A stretch of 64,000 nucleotides of DNA, taken from assembly GCF_011397635.1 (NCBI RefSeq), contig NC_064758.1, forward strand, positions 15,553,013 through 15,617,012. Direction: 5' to 3'. The translations under genes and the position numbers were made by a program. Below the pieces are notes generated by a model that searched no databases, was not told the origin of the DNA, and saw only the letters and a list, made by a program, of their open reading frames with translations. This stretch comes from Epinephelus fuscoguttatus. Its lineage: Eukaryota; Chordata; Actinopteri; Perciformes; Serranidae. Within the stretch, counting starts at the first letter, position 1. The number at the start of each line of letters is the position of its first letter. This document shows, piece after piece, positions 48,941 through 60,668 of the stretch.

Positions 48941-49879
48941 AAAACCCTGATGACCCAGCAGCAACTATGCAGAGTGCAGACTACATTTTTTATTTTATTC
49001 TGTGTTGTTTCTACAATTATTCATGTTATTGTATTATTATTTTATATAATTTAAGTTATCTTTCTTACCTAATGTGCCTTGTATGTTTAAGAGGTGTTTA
49101 TTGTCTGTCCTGTCCAGGTGGCTCATCTGTGATTATATTCGCACAGGTGCTGCTCATTAACTCAATAATCTAACTGAGGCCAGGGCCTGCTGAGAGCTGT
49201 GGCGCATGGGTTCAGTAGTGTTTGAAGAACAGAGTTCATGATGTAAAATACAGTAGATTTAGTTCCTTATTGGACCTTTGGCTGCTGAAATGTACCGTCT
49301 AAAAGCAACATCTCTATGATAATGTGACTAGGCCTGCAGGAGGATGAGATATGTTCAAAAGGAAGGAACCCGATGGATTTCAGCAGAACTGCTGGTGGAA
49401 AACCAAGAGGCTGCACTGAAACTACAAACTACAATGTCCGGTAGGAAATAAAATAACTGAAAATGGTTTGTTTATTGCTATTGCAGTGTGACGTGTAGCC
49501 TGTGTGTGTCTGTGTGGGTCTGGTGTCAACTGCTTTGTCATATGCTGGCCTGTGTTAATTTGTGCCACTTCGAAAAACTCCTGTGATGTCATTACTGCAG
49601 TGAAAGGCAAACCTTATTCTTAGTTTTGTCTCACAGGGAATGTGTTGTATGATATTTTCTAGATTCTCTACAGTGTCATGTCGTCATGCCGCCACGAGAG
49701 GGCACCGTAACATCAGGAACAGGCTTGGTCTCTTTGTCTGTTCATTGCACACAGAAAGTCATTTACAGCTATGATTCCTGTTCCTTTCTCATGCTGATTT
49801 AACCCAGGTAAAAGAGGTTTACTTGTAAATTTTACATGGTGTCACTTGGGGTCCAGGAAACTTGGAATAAGCAAGTTTA
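48941..49879. other. Intergenic DNA
   Basis: No feature recognised. Confidence 0.5.
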
Positions 49880-50769
49880 AGGGATAGTTCAGAATTTTTC
49901 AAGTGGAGTTGTATGGGGTAGCTACTTATCCGTAAAAAGCATGTTAACTATGGTAGATGTCAGACAGCACACCCCCAGTTTGGAGAAGCAGGCTGGAGTC
50001 TGACGCAGAAGCTAAACAATATGCTGCTGTGGATGGGGTCAACAACAACAACACATATAGCGTCCTTAAAAAGTCCCACCTAAAAAAAATAAAAAAATCA
50101 GTATCGGCTTCAATGTGAGCTACATTGAGACTATTTTCACCGGTTACCTTTACTGCCACAGTGATTTTTCAATGGGAAATGAAGCCATTACATTGCTCTC
50201 TTCAAAGCCAGGCTCCATTGAGAAAAACAGTGATTTAATATTGCTGAACACAGGAGCTGCTGGTCTACTGCTGCTTGATCAGCTGTTTTGCTTGTGTTTT
50301 GTGACTTTGGTGTTTAACAGGTGATTTCGGATTCATCAAAGTCACACAATAACACAGCTGACTAAGGCAGTGGTAGACCAGCATCTCCCATGTTCAGTGA
50401 GCTAAAATAACTGTTTTTGTCAGTGGAGTCTGGTGGCTTTGGTGAGAGCATAGATGAGGAACTGAACATGTTAATATCTTCCCTGTTGAAGAGGGGCTGT
50501 CTGACAGAAAGAAAAAGCGTTAAATACTCTCAGTATAACATAAACTTAACCCTTGTTGTTGTTTTTTTTAGATGAGACTCTCTTTTAGGTGTCTAAAACA
50601 CGCTCTGTTGCTGCCCTCCACCCAAGCACTACATTGTTTAGCTCTCATGTCGGACCCTAGCCTACTTCTCCAAACTGGGGGCTGGCCACCTGACATCTAC
50701 TGTATGTAACACACTAACTATGATTAAGCACCTCATACAGCCCCACTTCAAAAAATCTGAACTATCCCT
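49880..50769. mobile_element. Long-inverted-repeat (foldback) DNA transposon
   Basis: AGGGATAGTTCAGAATTTTT on the left is mirrored by the right end (inverse complement AGGGATAGTTCAGATTTTTT). The similarity extends about 170 bases inward (CCCCCAGTTTGGAGAAG.AGG, GAGCTAAACAAT). There is no transposase. A relative sits in casp9 intron 1. Left flank TTTA, right flank ATAT, so the target site is unclear. Confidence 0.8.
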
Positions 50770-51950
50770 ATATTGTTTAAAAGCCCCAGAGCTGTGTAGA
50801 CTGCACAAAACGTATTTCTCTATTTAGGGTGACCGGAGAGGTGCGATGTGTCACTGACAAGCAGTCCCAGTCAGGTTGAAATTTTCTGAGGGGTCTGTAT
50901 TAGACTGTAGGCCTATCTGTCTTATTGAGCAGGTGGTGTAGACAGTTTTAGTAGTTAACCTGACCACTGTTTCAAGCTCAGATAGTGTGCATGTATTGCT
51001 TGTTATAATTTCTATTATACAATGCTGTTTATATGCAGTACACCTTACACTTTTAGTGTGACAGTATCATATATAGCACACCCCTAGAAATACTTAATTA
51101 ACTGCTCCAGTTGCAACATTGATCATTATATGCAGTGTGTGTGTGCAGTAGCCTATATATAGCCTACTTTATATGACTATATAATTGCATTGTAGCACTC
51201 AACAATATGTCTCTGTAAGTGTGTGTGTATATGCATGCACATTCATGTGTGCACAGGGTAACTACATTATGAGCAGGCCTATCAGTCATCAAGAAACACC
51301 TTTAAAAATACATTGGAATATAACAAACACACAGTTGTATCTGAACATCCATCAGAATATCAGATACACTGGTAATCTGTAGGAAGGATCTAATCTCAGC
51401 AGCTCTGTTTGAATTAGTTTTTGTATTTGAAACCACAGCTCTTTGCCACAAAATGGACATGGTCCTTGCCTGCTTTGGATGTGTCCTTTTCTATGACCCA
51501 AGTCAATATAGTAATAGTATAAACTATACATAAACCAGGGCAGCCTCCCTCAGTGCTCACCATACATAGTATAAATGAGCTATATGGAATATACGTCCAA
51601 AATGAAATTAGTTTACAGTGTGCCAGATTAATAAAGGTGTATCAATGTCCCTACATTACTAAATAACCTTTCAGTTTGGGCGTGGTAACAGATTCCTGTA
51701 TTGTGTTTTATGTTGGAGCTGGCACAGTGGCAGCATTATTGCTAACATTTACATTAGACTGTTCCTTGAGGGACTGGTGACAGATATGTCTGTGCTTATT
51801 TTGTCTTTTCCCGTATCCACTGTCATAGAAAAAAACACATGGATGTAAAAGTAGAAACATTCATTAACAGACCACATGAAGAAAAGAGTAATTATCTCTT
51901 TTGTGCCTATGAGACAATGTAATGAGTTCAACACTGCTGTAGACGTGCAA
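50770..51950. other. Intergenic DNA
   Basis: No gene. A short stretch at 51717-51785 (CACAGTGGCAGCATTATTGC, then GACTGTTCCTTGAGGGACTGG) faintly recalls a shortened U4 snRNA, but it is too short to call. Confidence 0.45.
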
Positions 51951-51954
51951 AAAT

Positions 51955-52545
51955 TATTTCGCAGCTTGAGACTGAAAGAATTTTTCAGGCGCCATACGAC
52001 CCAAATTAACCCTATATCTACCTCCACTATCTCCTAGGAGGCTGTGAATAATCAACACCCACACACAGACAATGAGAATCCATCCAGGACCAATTCTTTA
52101 TCATCAACGCAAGCGTCCACCCCCGTCAGAGGTACATCCACTTTCATTCTATTTAACACACAAAACTGTCTCATTCACCCATCCCCATATGGGGAAAAGA
52201 TACAACATCAAGGGTGTCATTTCATGTACCACTGCTAATGTCATATACGTGCTTAAATGCCCATGTGGACTGGCTTATGTTGGTAAGACCACTCGAACTT
52301 TAAAAACTCATATTGGCGAGCACTGCGGCATTATCCACAACAATGTAACATCTAGCCCTGTGGCTGTACACCTCTCTAATGAAACAACATTTCCACTCTC
52401 AGATATGTGGGAATTGAAGTGATAAAATATCCACGCAGAAGACGATATATAAACACCATGCTCCTTGAACGCGAACTGTTCTGGTTACATACATGGGCAC
52501 TTTGGCCCTTAAAGGCCTCAATGGGGAATTTGACATGAGACCGTT
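51955..52545 (+). mobile_element. Penelope-like element, GIY-YIG endonuclease end
   Basis: A frame at 52072-52422 reads KRYNIKGVISCTTANVIYVL, then KCPCGLAYVGKTTRTLKTHI and GEH. This is the GIY-YIG nuclease core with its CPCG lead, as in Penelope-like retroelements. A frameshift near 52420 moves the remainder (KYPRRRRYINTMLLERELFW) to another frame. The reverse transcriptase is absent. Confidence 0.85.
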
Positions 52546-55479
52546 TTTGTAATTCTGTTATTCTAAACTAAGCACAAAAAGTAAGGAAATTTGTATTTGG
52601 TAGATTTTATACAGTTGGAAAGCCTGTTTATTTCCCTTTTTAAATGGTGCCACATTTATAAGGAACATGCTTTTGTGGGATGAGCAGCAGAGCCGAGTAT
52701 GTTGGTTGCGCCCATAAAAAATTTGCCAAATCCTCAGAGCACCGGCATATATAAGGTACATATATATATTTTCTTGGTTTATTTTTATTATGAATATTGG
52801 CAACAGGTGTGGCATGTCACATGACTTGCTCAGGCACTGTGGGTATTTAAGAAGGCTCAAAATGTCACTCTGCACTAAAATTCTTCGTGAACAGGAGCTG
52901 CTTCGTGTGCAGACTTATTTGTTCCCTGCTTTGTCAGACTTTTCTTTGATCCAGCAGCCGCTCCACTGGACATCAGATATGCGTGTCTTTTGTACTGTTT
53001 AATTATTAAACAACAACAGCAAAATAAATACATAAAAACAATATAAATTTCAACTACCAGTGGTAAGTAAAGGTAAAGACAAGTTAGGGACGACAAGACA
53101 TGTTTTAAGTTTTCCTTTAAAAGCTGTAAGATGATTTTATTTCCTATTGTATTAAAGGATATCATTAAAAATCCTTAAATCTTGCACACAATCACTGTGA
53201 TTCATCTTTGTAAAGACCATAAAATGAGAAAAATTACAAAGACTCTATCCCCATTTCTTTCTTTGTTGGCAGGTTAGCCACCGGCCACCATTGTCTCTCT
53301 TATGTAAGACAGTTCATTATGTTCATTTTTCATTTGCTGCGAGCTCCTGTTCAAACCTAGAATTTGCACTGGATGGATGAATCCATTCACACACCAAGAG
53401 GCAGAACATAGAGGTGGTTTACAACTTTAAATTAATAGTGTGAGTGTTCAGTACTGAGGCTGTTTTGTAACACAACAGAGAATGAAACTGTCTCACACTT
53501 TGATCTACAGTGGGTACAGTAAAGCAGTAAACCTGGCTGATGAATCCTTTGTACAAACCTCTTAGTCATTCCCACAGCGAGCATCACACAGTTGCACTGG
53601 CTATATAGTCAGCACTCTTGTTTTTCTGTAATCATGTGCTACAGCTCCTCATGTAATGCAAATACATTTCCCTACATAAAAAATATATATTTTACATTGT
53701 ATAGGGAACTGTCTTAACATTTATAAGGGTGTGTCAACATGTGATGAGTGAATGACAAGAAAGATACTGGACCACGCCATCTGTACTGTGCAAGATTTTT
53801 AAGGAGTGCTTTCCTGTTACCAGCTGCTGCTCCAAGTACATCATCTGACCATCACAACAAGGTAAGAGTTTAATTCTTGGCCTTCATTATAACATCGGCT
53901 TAAACTATTCAAGATCAGTTGTGTCCACTGCAAGGGAACTCTTGGAGTCATATGGTGTAGTTCCTTACAGTGTTGTATTTCTCTAAAATGTGTATCATGT
54001 ATTTGTTGGGATTGCATATATCGGTAATGCAGTTAAAAATCCACAATGCCCCGTATATGCATGACTGTAATCGTATACATGTGTAAAATTTGTACCCCAA
54101 GTAAAAGTAGTGTTGCTTTAGTATACAAGTATTTGATACATTATTTGATTATTTTACCCACATGTAATATTTTCAGGAAAACTACCTACATGTGTCTGCT
54201 GTCATAAACCATTGAAAGTTTTGAAACGTAAATGACACGTACAAGCCAATGCTTCTGCTGTTGTGGTGGTGGTGATATTAACAAGTGAAATCTGACACTC
54301 GGCTGAATCATAACCTGCGCCCTGCAGGTCTTCTTAACCTGTGCATTCCTAATACTTTGTTGTTTACATTCACAGGCACAACGTCAGGAAAAAGAAAGGT
54401 TGGTATTTCCTTCAGTAATGGATGTGAATGCATAAAATACAGCATCCATCACTTTCTGACTGCAGCCAAAGTTAAGATGGCCCCCTACTGGACAGTGCCT
54501 GTATAGGCTTTTATTTTCTTTGGTTGCTCTGTCAGTTCATATTCTTGAGCTGCAGGCACAGAGAACTACTTCCTCCTCACTTAAGACCAAGAGTTAACAA
54601 TTGATAAATTTGTCAACTCACAATAAACATGTCAGCTTTTTTTATGTGACCTAGGAAACACCCCCCTGAAAAAAATATGCAACGTTGTTTACAGTGCAGA
54701 GAGAAATGGAACAAATTGGGAAGAAGAAAAATAAGAGTTTAAGAGATTACACAGAGAACACACTCTTTGAGAAATGTCAAACAACTCAGACAGAGAAAAA
54801 GTGTTTTAAGATAACTCTTGATTGATACTCAGTTTATCATACTTTTAATTTGACAACTGTGTTGCAGAGCATTGCTGTGAGACCTCTCCACCTGGTTGGA
54901 CTCAGGTTGGCTCTCCCTGTTGCATGTTTAACTATGCCAGAAAGGACTGGGCTGATGCTGAGGTACAACAAACAACAACAATGATACAGCAGCTGCCACA
55001 CTTTATTTATGGCATATTCTCTGCATAGATTTTTGCTACAAGAATCATTCAGAGAGCGTCCAGTCTGATGTTCTCCATATGGGGATTCAAACAACAGTGT
55101 TTGTCCGTCCACTTTTTGACTGATTGTGTTTCCCAACATCAGATCTCTTGCATCGGCTTCAGAGGAACTCATCTCTCATTACCTGCACCATATAGGCCAA
55201 TTTGAATAACATAGGTGTGTGCTCAGCTGTGGGCCAATCGGGGGGGGAGGAAGGAAAATTGGAGGGAAATTTGAATTCCCCTGTATAATTACCTCCTTCC
55301 TCTCCCCCGGGCTCCATTTCTCCACTTTCCCTCTGAGGAAGCACCAGCCGGTGCAAAACATCAGGGAACCTGGCTCCTGCTGGACCGTTTCGTCACCCGT
55401 TTTATAGTGAACTGGCACATTTTAAACCCACTGTTGTTTTTTTTTTAAATAAATGTATTAAAAGTTAAGTTTTAACACA
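52546..55479. other. Intergenic DNA
   Basis: No convincing gene. AT-rich with short open frames. 54285-54506 and 54837-55172 are open but lack domains or splice support. About 55200-55470 begins a GC-richer block that leads into the LINE ORF1 remnant. Confidence 0.5.
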
Positions 55480-57095
55480 CCTGGAGCACCACCTGAGGGC
55501 CACACTGCCCTTCAACACCCCCCCGACCTGGGGTGGGACACCAACCGGGCTGGAGGCACACACACAAAAAAACCTTTTTTGCTGTTGACTGGACACTACC
55601 TGCACCCCCTCAAGGAATGTCTTTCAGGACCTCCCGAAACGACATGGCCGGACAGGCCGGACCATGCTGGAGGCCGGAACAACACAACAGCAACTGGACT
55701 CAGGTTGTTCGTGCACACACGGGTGATACATTGGTGAAGGGTGACGGGCACCGGTATGGGCAAGGTCGTGGGGAATGGATCAGACCCACAGCCGAGCACC
55801 ACAGGCCTCCTCATGATCCCCCTAGGAGAGGTCGAAGCAGTCACACACAGGCCTACCAGGACTGACAACACACACACACACACACGCACACATGCACAAA
55901 CAGACAATTCTCTTCACCACTCAGACAGGCTTTAGATCCACACACCAGAACAGCAGCTAAAAATCATTTCAAACTCATCCAAGCAGTCCATCACGTACAG
56001 ACTATCCTCCCACAGGCATGGCCAGACAGGTTAACAAACTCACACAGTTCATTAAGCCCTCCTCACCTACAGACAGGTGGATGAACAACAATATAAAACA
56101 TGGAACAGGAACATTATACAGCCACCATCACCACACTTACCACCATGCAGGGCAACCAGCTGGCTCTCAGCGTAGCAGCAAATTGGGCACAGAAATGTTA
56201 CGGAGCCAGACTGGACCCTGCAACCATTAGCAGAACACACTCACTACTTTTCCACATCTCCAGTCAATCATCATCATCATCATCTTCCACTTCATCACCA
56301 CAATGTTCTCGCTCTTCCTCTCCCTCCTCTGACCATTCCATGTACTCACCTTCACGTTTCCTGCCCTGCCCAACAGGGGGCATCCCCAACTGGCCCCTGA
56401 GGGTAACAGACCTACAACAGAACAAACCACACACAACACAAATAAAAACACACATAGACAAGCTCCTACTCCGGAACATTCAATGTATCCCAGGCAGGAA
56501 CACTATAGAAACACAACCATAAACACACACAACACAGTTATAGAAAGTGGGATGCTCACCGGGACAGGGGGGGAAGCCCTGATACTGCTCCTGGGTCATA
56601 CAAAACACAAAATGAAATAGGGGGGGACAACATGATGAACCATCATGGTCAGAAAGTCAATATGACAGAGCCTGAACCGGTATCTGACCCCCCCACAAAC
56701 CTCATCTAGACCACAGACAGGGGAGCAGATCAGGAAGGGGACCCCCCAGACTGGAGAGGTGGAGCGAGCCACAGCCCCCAATCCCATCACTCATCGTGTC
56801 GGGACAGGCAGGGAACTCCAGGACTGGGTGTTTAAATCAGAAAAACCCATCCTGATCTTAGGAGATTCAAATATAAACAGAATCCCACCATTCCATCACA
56901 ATCAGATCCAGGCTGACAGCTACCCAGGGGCCTGCATTTTCCACTTCCAGAAAGTGATGGAGAAAACCACACCTCACCCACACACTAAGGTTCTGATCCT
57001 CCCTATGGGCATAAATAACAGAGACCAGGACCCACATAACACATCCATTAAACAATTAAGAGCAGTCTATAGGAAGGCCACATTCATTTCCTAAT
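55480..57095 (+). mobile_element. Non-LTR retrotransposon ORF1 remnant with SGNH-like esterase segment
   Basis: GC-rich, Pro/Thr/Ser-coding DNA unlike its surroundings. The 56100-56522 frame reads ANWAQKCYGARLDPATISR, then a long Ser run. The 56759-57094 frame reads PILILGDSNINRIPPF, then DSYPGACIFHF and KVLILPMGINNRDQDP. The GDSN block and spacing resemble the GDSL/SGNH esterase module of some fish LINE ORF1 proteins. The frames are separated by stops. No reverse transcriptase follows. Confidence 0.65.
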
Positions 57096-58664
57096 GCTGA
57101 AATCAAATTTCCCATCATCAATTTTTCAACACAGAAATACTTGGATTGGATATGATTTATGTATAAATTAGTAGTTGCACAAACTGGATATGGACTGTGT
57201 ATCACTTTCAACATTTCTGGTTGATTTTTAAAGTCTCTCTGAACATTGTTTTCTCACTGTCCACTCACTATAGGCCAGAGAGGAGATCTGAGCTGATGAA
57301 AATGTTAATACACTCAGCTGAGTTGCCTTCATTTAATTAGTGCACTAAAACCAATGAGCTTAATGAGCAGCAGTGTGTTCTTTAAGGACTGGTTTGCCCG
57401 GGGTTTCACCCCTCAGGCTCATACTTCATGTGTGTTCCAGTACCTATACTATCATACTATGTAGTATCCCAGAAAGAGCTTTAGTAACCCAATACATACT
57501 GAAAATATCTGAATGTTCTACCACATCTGGTCGCATTTCGGGCACTGTTTTTTTTTGTTTTGTTTTTTTTTTTGTTTTGTTTTTTTTTTTAAATTTACAT
57601 TTAATATTCTAATAGAGATAATAAAATTGAACATCAGTTAAAGGATTTTTTGTGTGTAAATTGCTCCAGGGACCTATCACAGATGCTATGATGATGTCAC
57701 ATCTTCAGTGATGATGTCACTTCCATCAGGATTTCAGGTTGATGACCTGAAGTTCTTGGAAGATTTATTGACAGTTCTGATTCATTTTAATTTATTATCA
57801 ATAAACCTATGCACCCTGCCCAGCAGTTGTTTTGTGTAACAATAGTATGACCTGTCATTCTGAATGATACTATTTAAGCCAATGAGCAATCCTGCAATAA
57901 AAGCACAGTGCTTCTTTATTTTGCATGTCTTGTACATGTTTCATTAACTTATGAGGGTACTGACTTTCTGCTGGGCCTTTTTTAGCATCCTTCATTCTCT
58001 GCCAAGCTACAAAAGATAATGTGAATTAATGTGCATGTCCACCCACCTCTATTTTGGGAATGTAGGAGTTGAGAGTGTCATGATAAACAGTTGGTGGCGC
58101 AGATTCTTCATTTGGATGCAGAAGAAGAGGGTGCAATGAGATCACATAACTATAAGAGAGCCAGTCGAACCTCTGACAGTGGAAAACAATGTTGAAAACC
58201 TGATGTAAAAATGCATTTGTTTGTTTCACGTATTAATTAACAGGTTCCTTATTGTCCAACACATGTTGTTGATGTTTTTGTCTGCTGCTATTTGTTGTCT
58301 CTTCAGATGAGTTATTTGCCAGGTCTGTTTCTGTTAGTTGCATTTTGCTCTTATCGATACACTAACTTTTCTGTCTCAGGTGAATGGAAACAGTTTTTCT
58401 GTAAACTGCAATTCTTGACAGGCGTAGCAACCGTAACTAAAGGTGCTGGGCTCAATGTTTGGTCACACGTTGCACTAGTCTCAGTCCGTTTCTCTCGCTT
58501 TTGCTTCCTTGCACTCACTGACCCCTCTGTATTGAACCTAAGCTGTCAATACAACCTTTAAGGGCTCCCATGTGTATTTACTTACCTGATAATTTGATCT
58601 TCTGTGAGAGAAACGAGGAGTGGGCAGGGCCGGACTAGGAAAATCATTCAGCCCACCTTTTTAG
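57096..58664. other. Intergenic DNA
   Basis: T-rich tract at 57547-57592 and no gene. The open frame at 58292-58561 starts with a hydrophobic stretch but has no family resemblance or splice context. Confidence 0.5.
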
Positions 58665-58717
58665 CGGGGGGGGGGGGGGGGGGCCGGGGGCCTGGGGCCT
58701 GGGGCCTGGGGGTCCCC
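58665..58717. repeat. Poly-G tract with GGGGCCT repeats
   Basis: About 18 consecutive G, then CCGGGGGCCTGGGGCCTGGGG and so on. Strong G-quadruplex potential. Confidence 0.9.
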
Positions 58718-60440
58718 CACCAGGAAAATGTTACTTTAAAGGCTTCTTTTTGTGTTCTGGTGAATTGTAGTGCATGTGAATCATAAAAACTAATGAGCCA
58801 AAAACTGCTTAGTACAAGATACTCTTATGAACCTCCAATAAACCAGCAGGTAGATACCATGAAGGATTGAGATGGCACAAGCACTAACCTTTAACCAATA
58901 TTTATTAAATCATTTATTATTTAATAATAATTCCTAACATGAATTTAAAGAATTACCTGCAGGTTTCTCTCACTCATTTCTCAATGCTAGAGTGTCTCTT
59001 GCATTGCTGCTCTCTCCACACTCAAAAACAAAAAGCCAGAGCACAACATACTTTTCAATGTATGTAATAATATAATGCAAATTTGTTTATCAGAACTATG
59101 TTTTTTCTTCTTCCCTCTCACATTAATCATCTGACAACATCTCAGATTTATCAGTGACCATTCGGAGGGGTCCAACCCCTAGGTTGGGAACCACTGGACT
59201 AAACTGTGATGTCATATAAAATAATATATCAGTCCAAACCACTTTAACCACATCAAGCTGATAATTCTCGTGTTCTTTTCATGTTGTTGAAGGAGGATTT
59301 GGAAAAGGCAGATTAATATTACCCCTTAAATTACCCCTTAAGCTGCGAATATGAGGCTGGAATTGGACGCCAACTTCAACGTCATGAGAGTTCATGAGTT
59401 ATTCGAACAAGAGTAATGTGTATGAAGATGTGACACACATTGTGTCCGATGATGATGATGATGATGATGATGATGGTGCATTGCTAACATCAGCTAGGTA
59501 GCATGTTTGTTTTTATCACTGCTTAACTTGGTGGTCCCCGGCCCCCAGGAAAGCCACTCAGCCTTACAACAATTTTTTCCTAGTGGCCACTTGCAGTATT
59601 GCACCAAAAAAAAGTCAATTATGAATCTTTCTGTGTGAATTTTTGAGCCACGGTGGTTTCACATTTGTAAAACTTTCCTCGAGCCAAGGAAAGCTATTTA
59701 AAAATCTGTGATGTCATCACAATGTAACATCTATGAGCCAAGTGGGAGTGGGAGTAGGAACACTACTGTGGATATTCAGTGGGCTGCATACTGAGGAAGT
59801 AAACCCAGAAACTGTAAAACTTTTGGCCTGATGAGCAGCTCCATTGGGATGAATAGGTGCCATCTTGGTGTCCGGTATCTAGTTATTATTAAACTCAATG
59901 GATGGTTCGCATTTGGTGACACTTCCTGCAAGAGCCTCCAAACTTTTATCTCTGTCCCTCTCTTCTCCCTTCCTCACTCTTCTTTCCGCTGCATGTAATC
60001 CATCCAGCGCCCCCAGCCTTCCCTTGCCTGACTGGCTGCTTTTTGGGCATTTGACACAGCGCAATGCATTCATGACTCTCCCAGAGAAATATTTTTCTCT
60101 GCAGGTGATTACGCAGGTTTTTTCTTTTTAGCTGCTACCTCCTTTGGGCCAGGCCACCGGGAAAACTAGCGGTATTCCCGACGGCCAGCTCAGGCCTGGA
60201 AGCAGGACATTAGCAAGGAATTTAAGGTCAGATAGGAGTGGAAGCAAATTCTCTCTTGCTGCTGAGAGGTTCACAGTGGATGTATTTTTGTCATCGCTGC
60301 AGAAATCCATGGTTACTCTTTACTGTCCTCTGCTGTGAGGTCTGCTGTTTGTTGTTATTTGAGAGAATGGTGACTTGACAACCTTCACTGAGTGTTTTGT
60401 GGAAGGAAATTCACTCCCTTCCTTTCAAATTTTTTGGCAA
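58718..60440. other. Intergenic DNA with a solo hAT end and GAT repeat
   Basis: At 59178-59196 the sequence GGTTGGGAACCACTG is the terminal motif seen in the 42495 hAT MITE, but no left end was found. A (GAT)n run lies at 59449-59474. No gene recognised. Confidence 0.5.
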
Positions 60441-60445
60441 ACTTC

Positions 60446-60449
<4 letters not shown>

Positions 60450-60493
<44 letters not shown>

Positions 60494-60511
60494 TGTGTCT
60501 GTGTCTGTGTC
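60450..60511. repeat. (GT)n microsatellite with GTCT interruptions
   Basis: GT dinucleotides followed by four GTCTGT variants. Confidence 0.95.
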
Positions 60512-60588
60512 TGTTTGCATGTAGCACAAGTGAAGAGCTTCCGCACCTTGTGTTTAGTTTTAATTACTGGAGCCTCACTGACTGTATC

Positions 60589-60592
<4 letters not shown>

Positions 60593-60662
<70 letters not shown>
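60593..60662. repeat. (GT)n microsatellite
   Basis: About 35 perfect GT units, 80 bases from the previous tract. Confidence 0.95.

Positions 60663-60668
<6 letters not shown>

Noticed and set aside
55596..55907. Minus-strand Cys/Val-rich frame
   Set aside because: It reads the complement of a CACACA stretch within the LINE ORF1 relic.
58292..58561. Hydrophobic 89-codon frame resembling a small membrane protein
   Set aside because: No splice context, no family resemblance and no promoter; likely chance.
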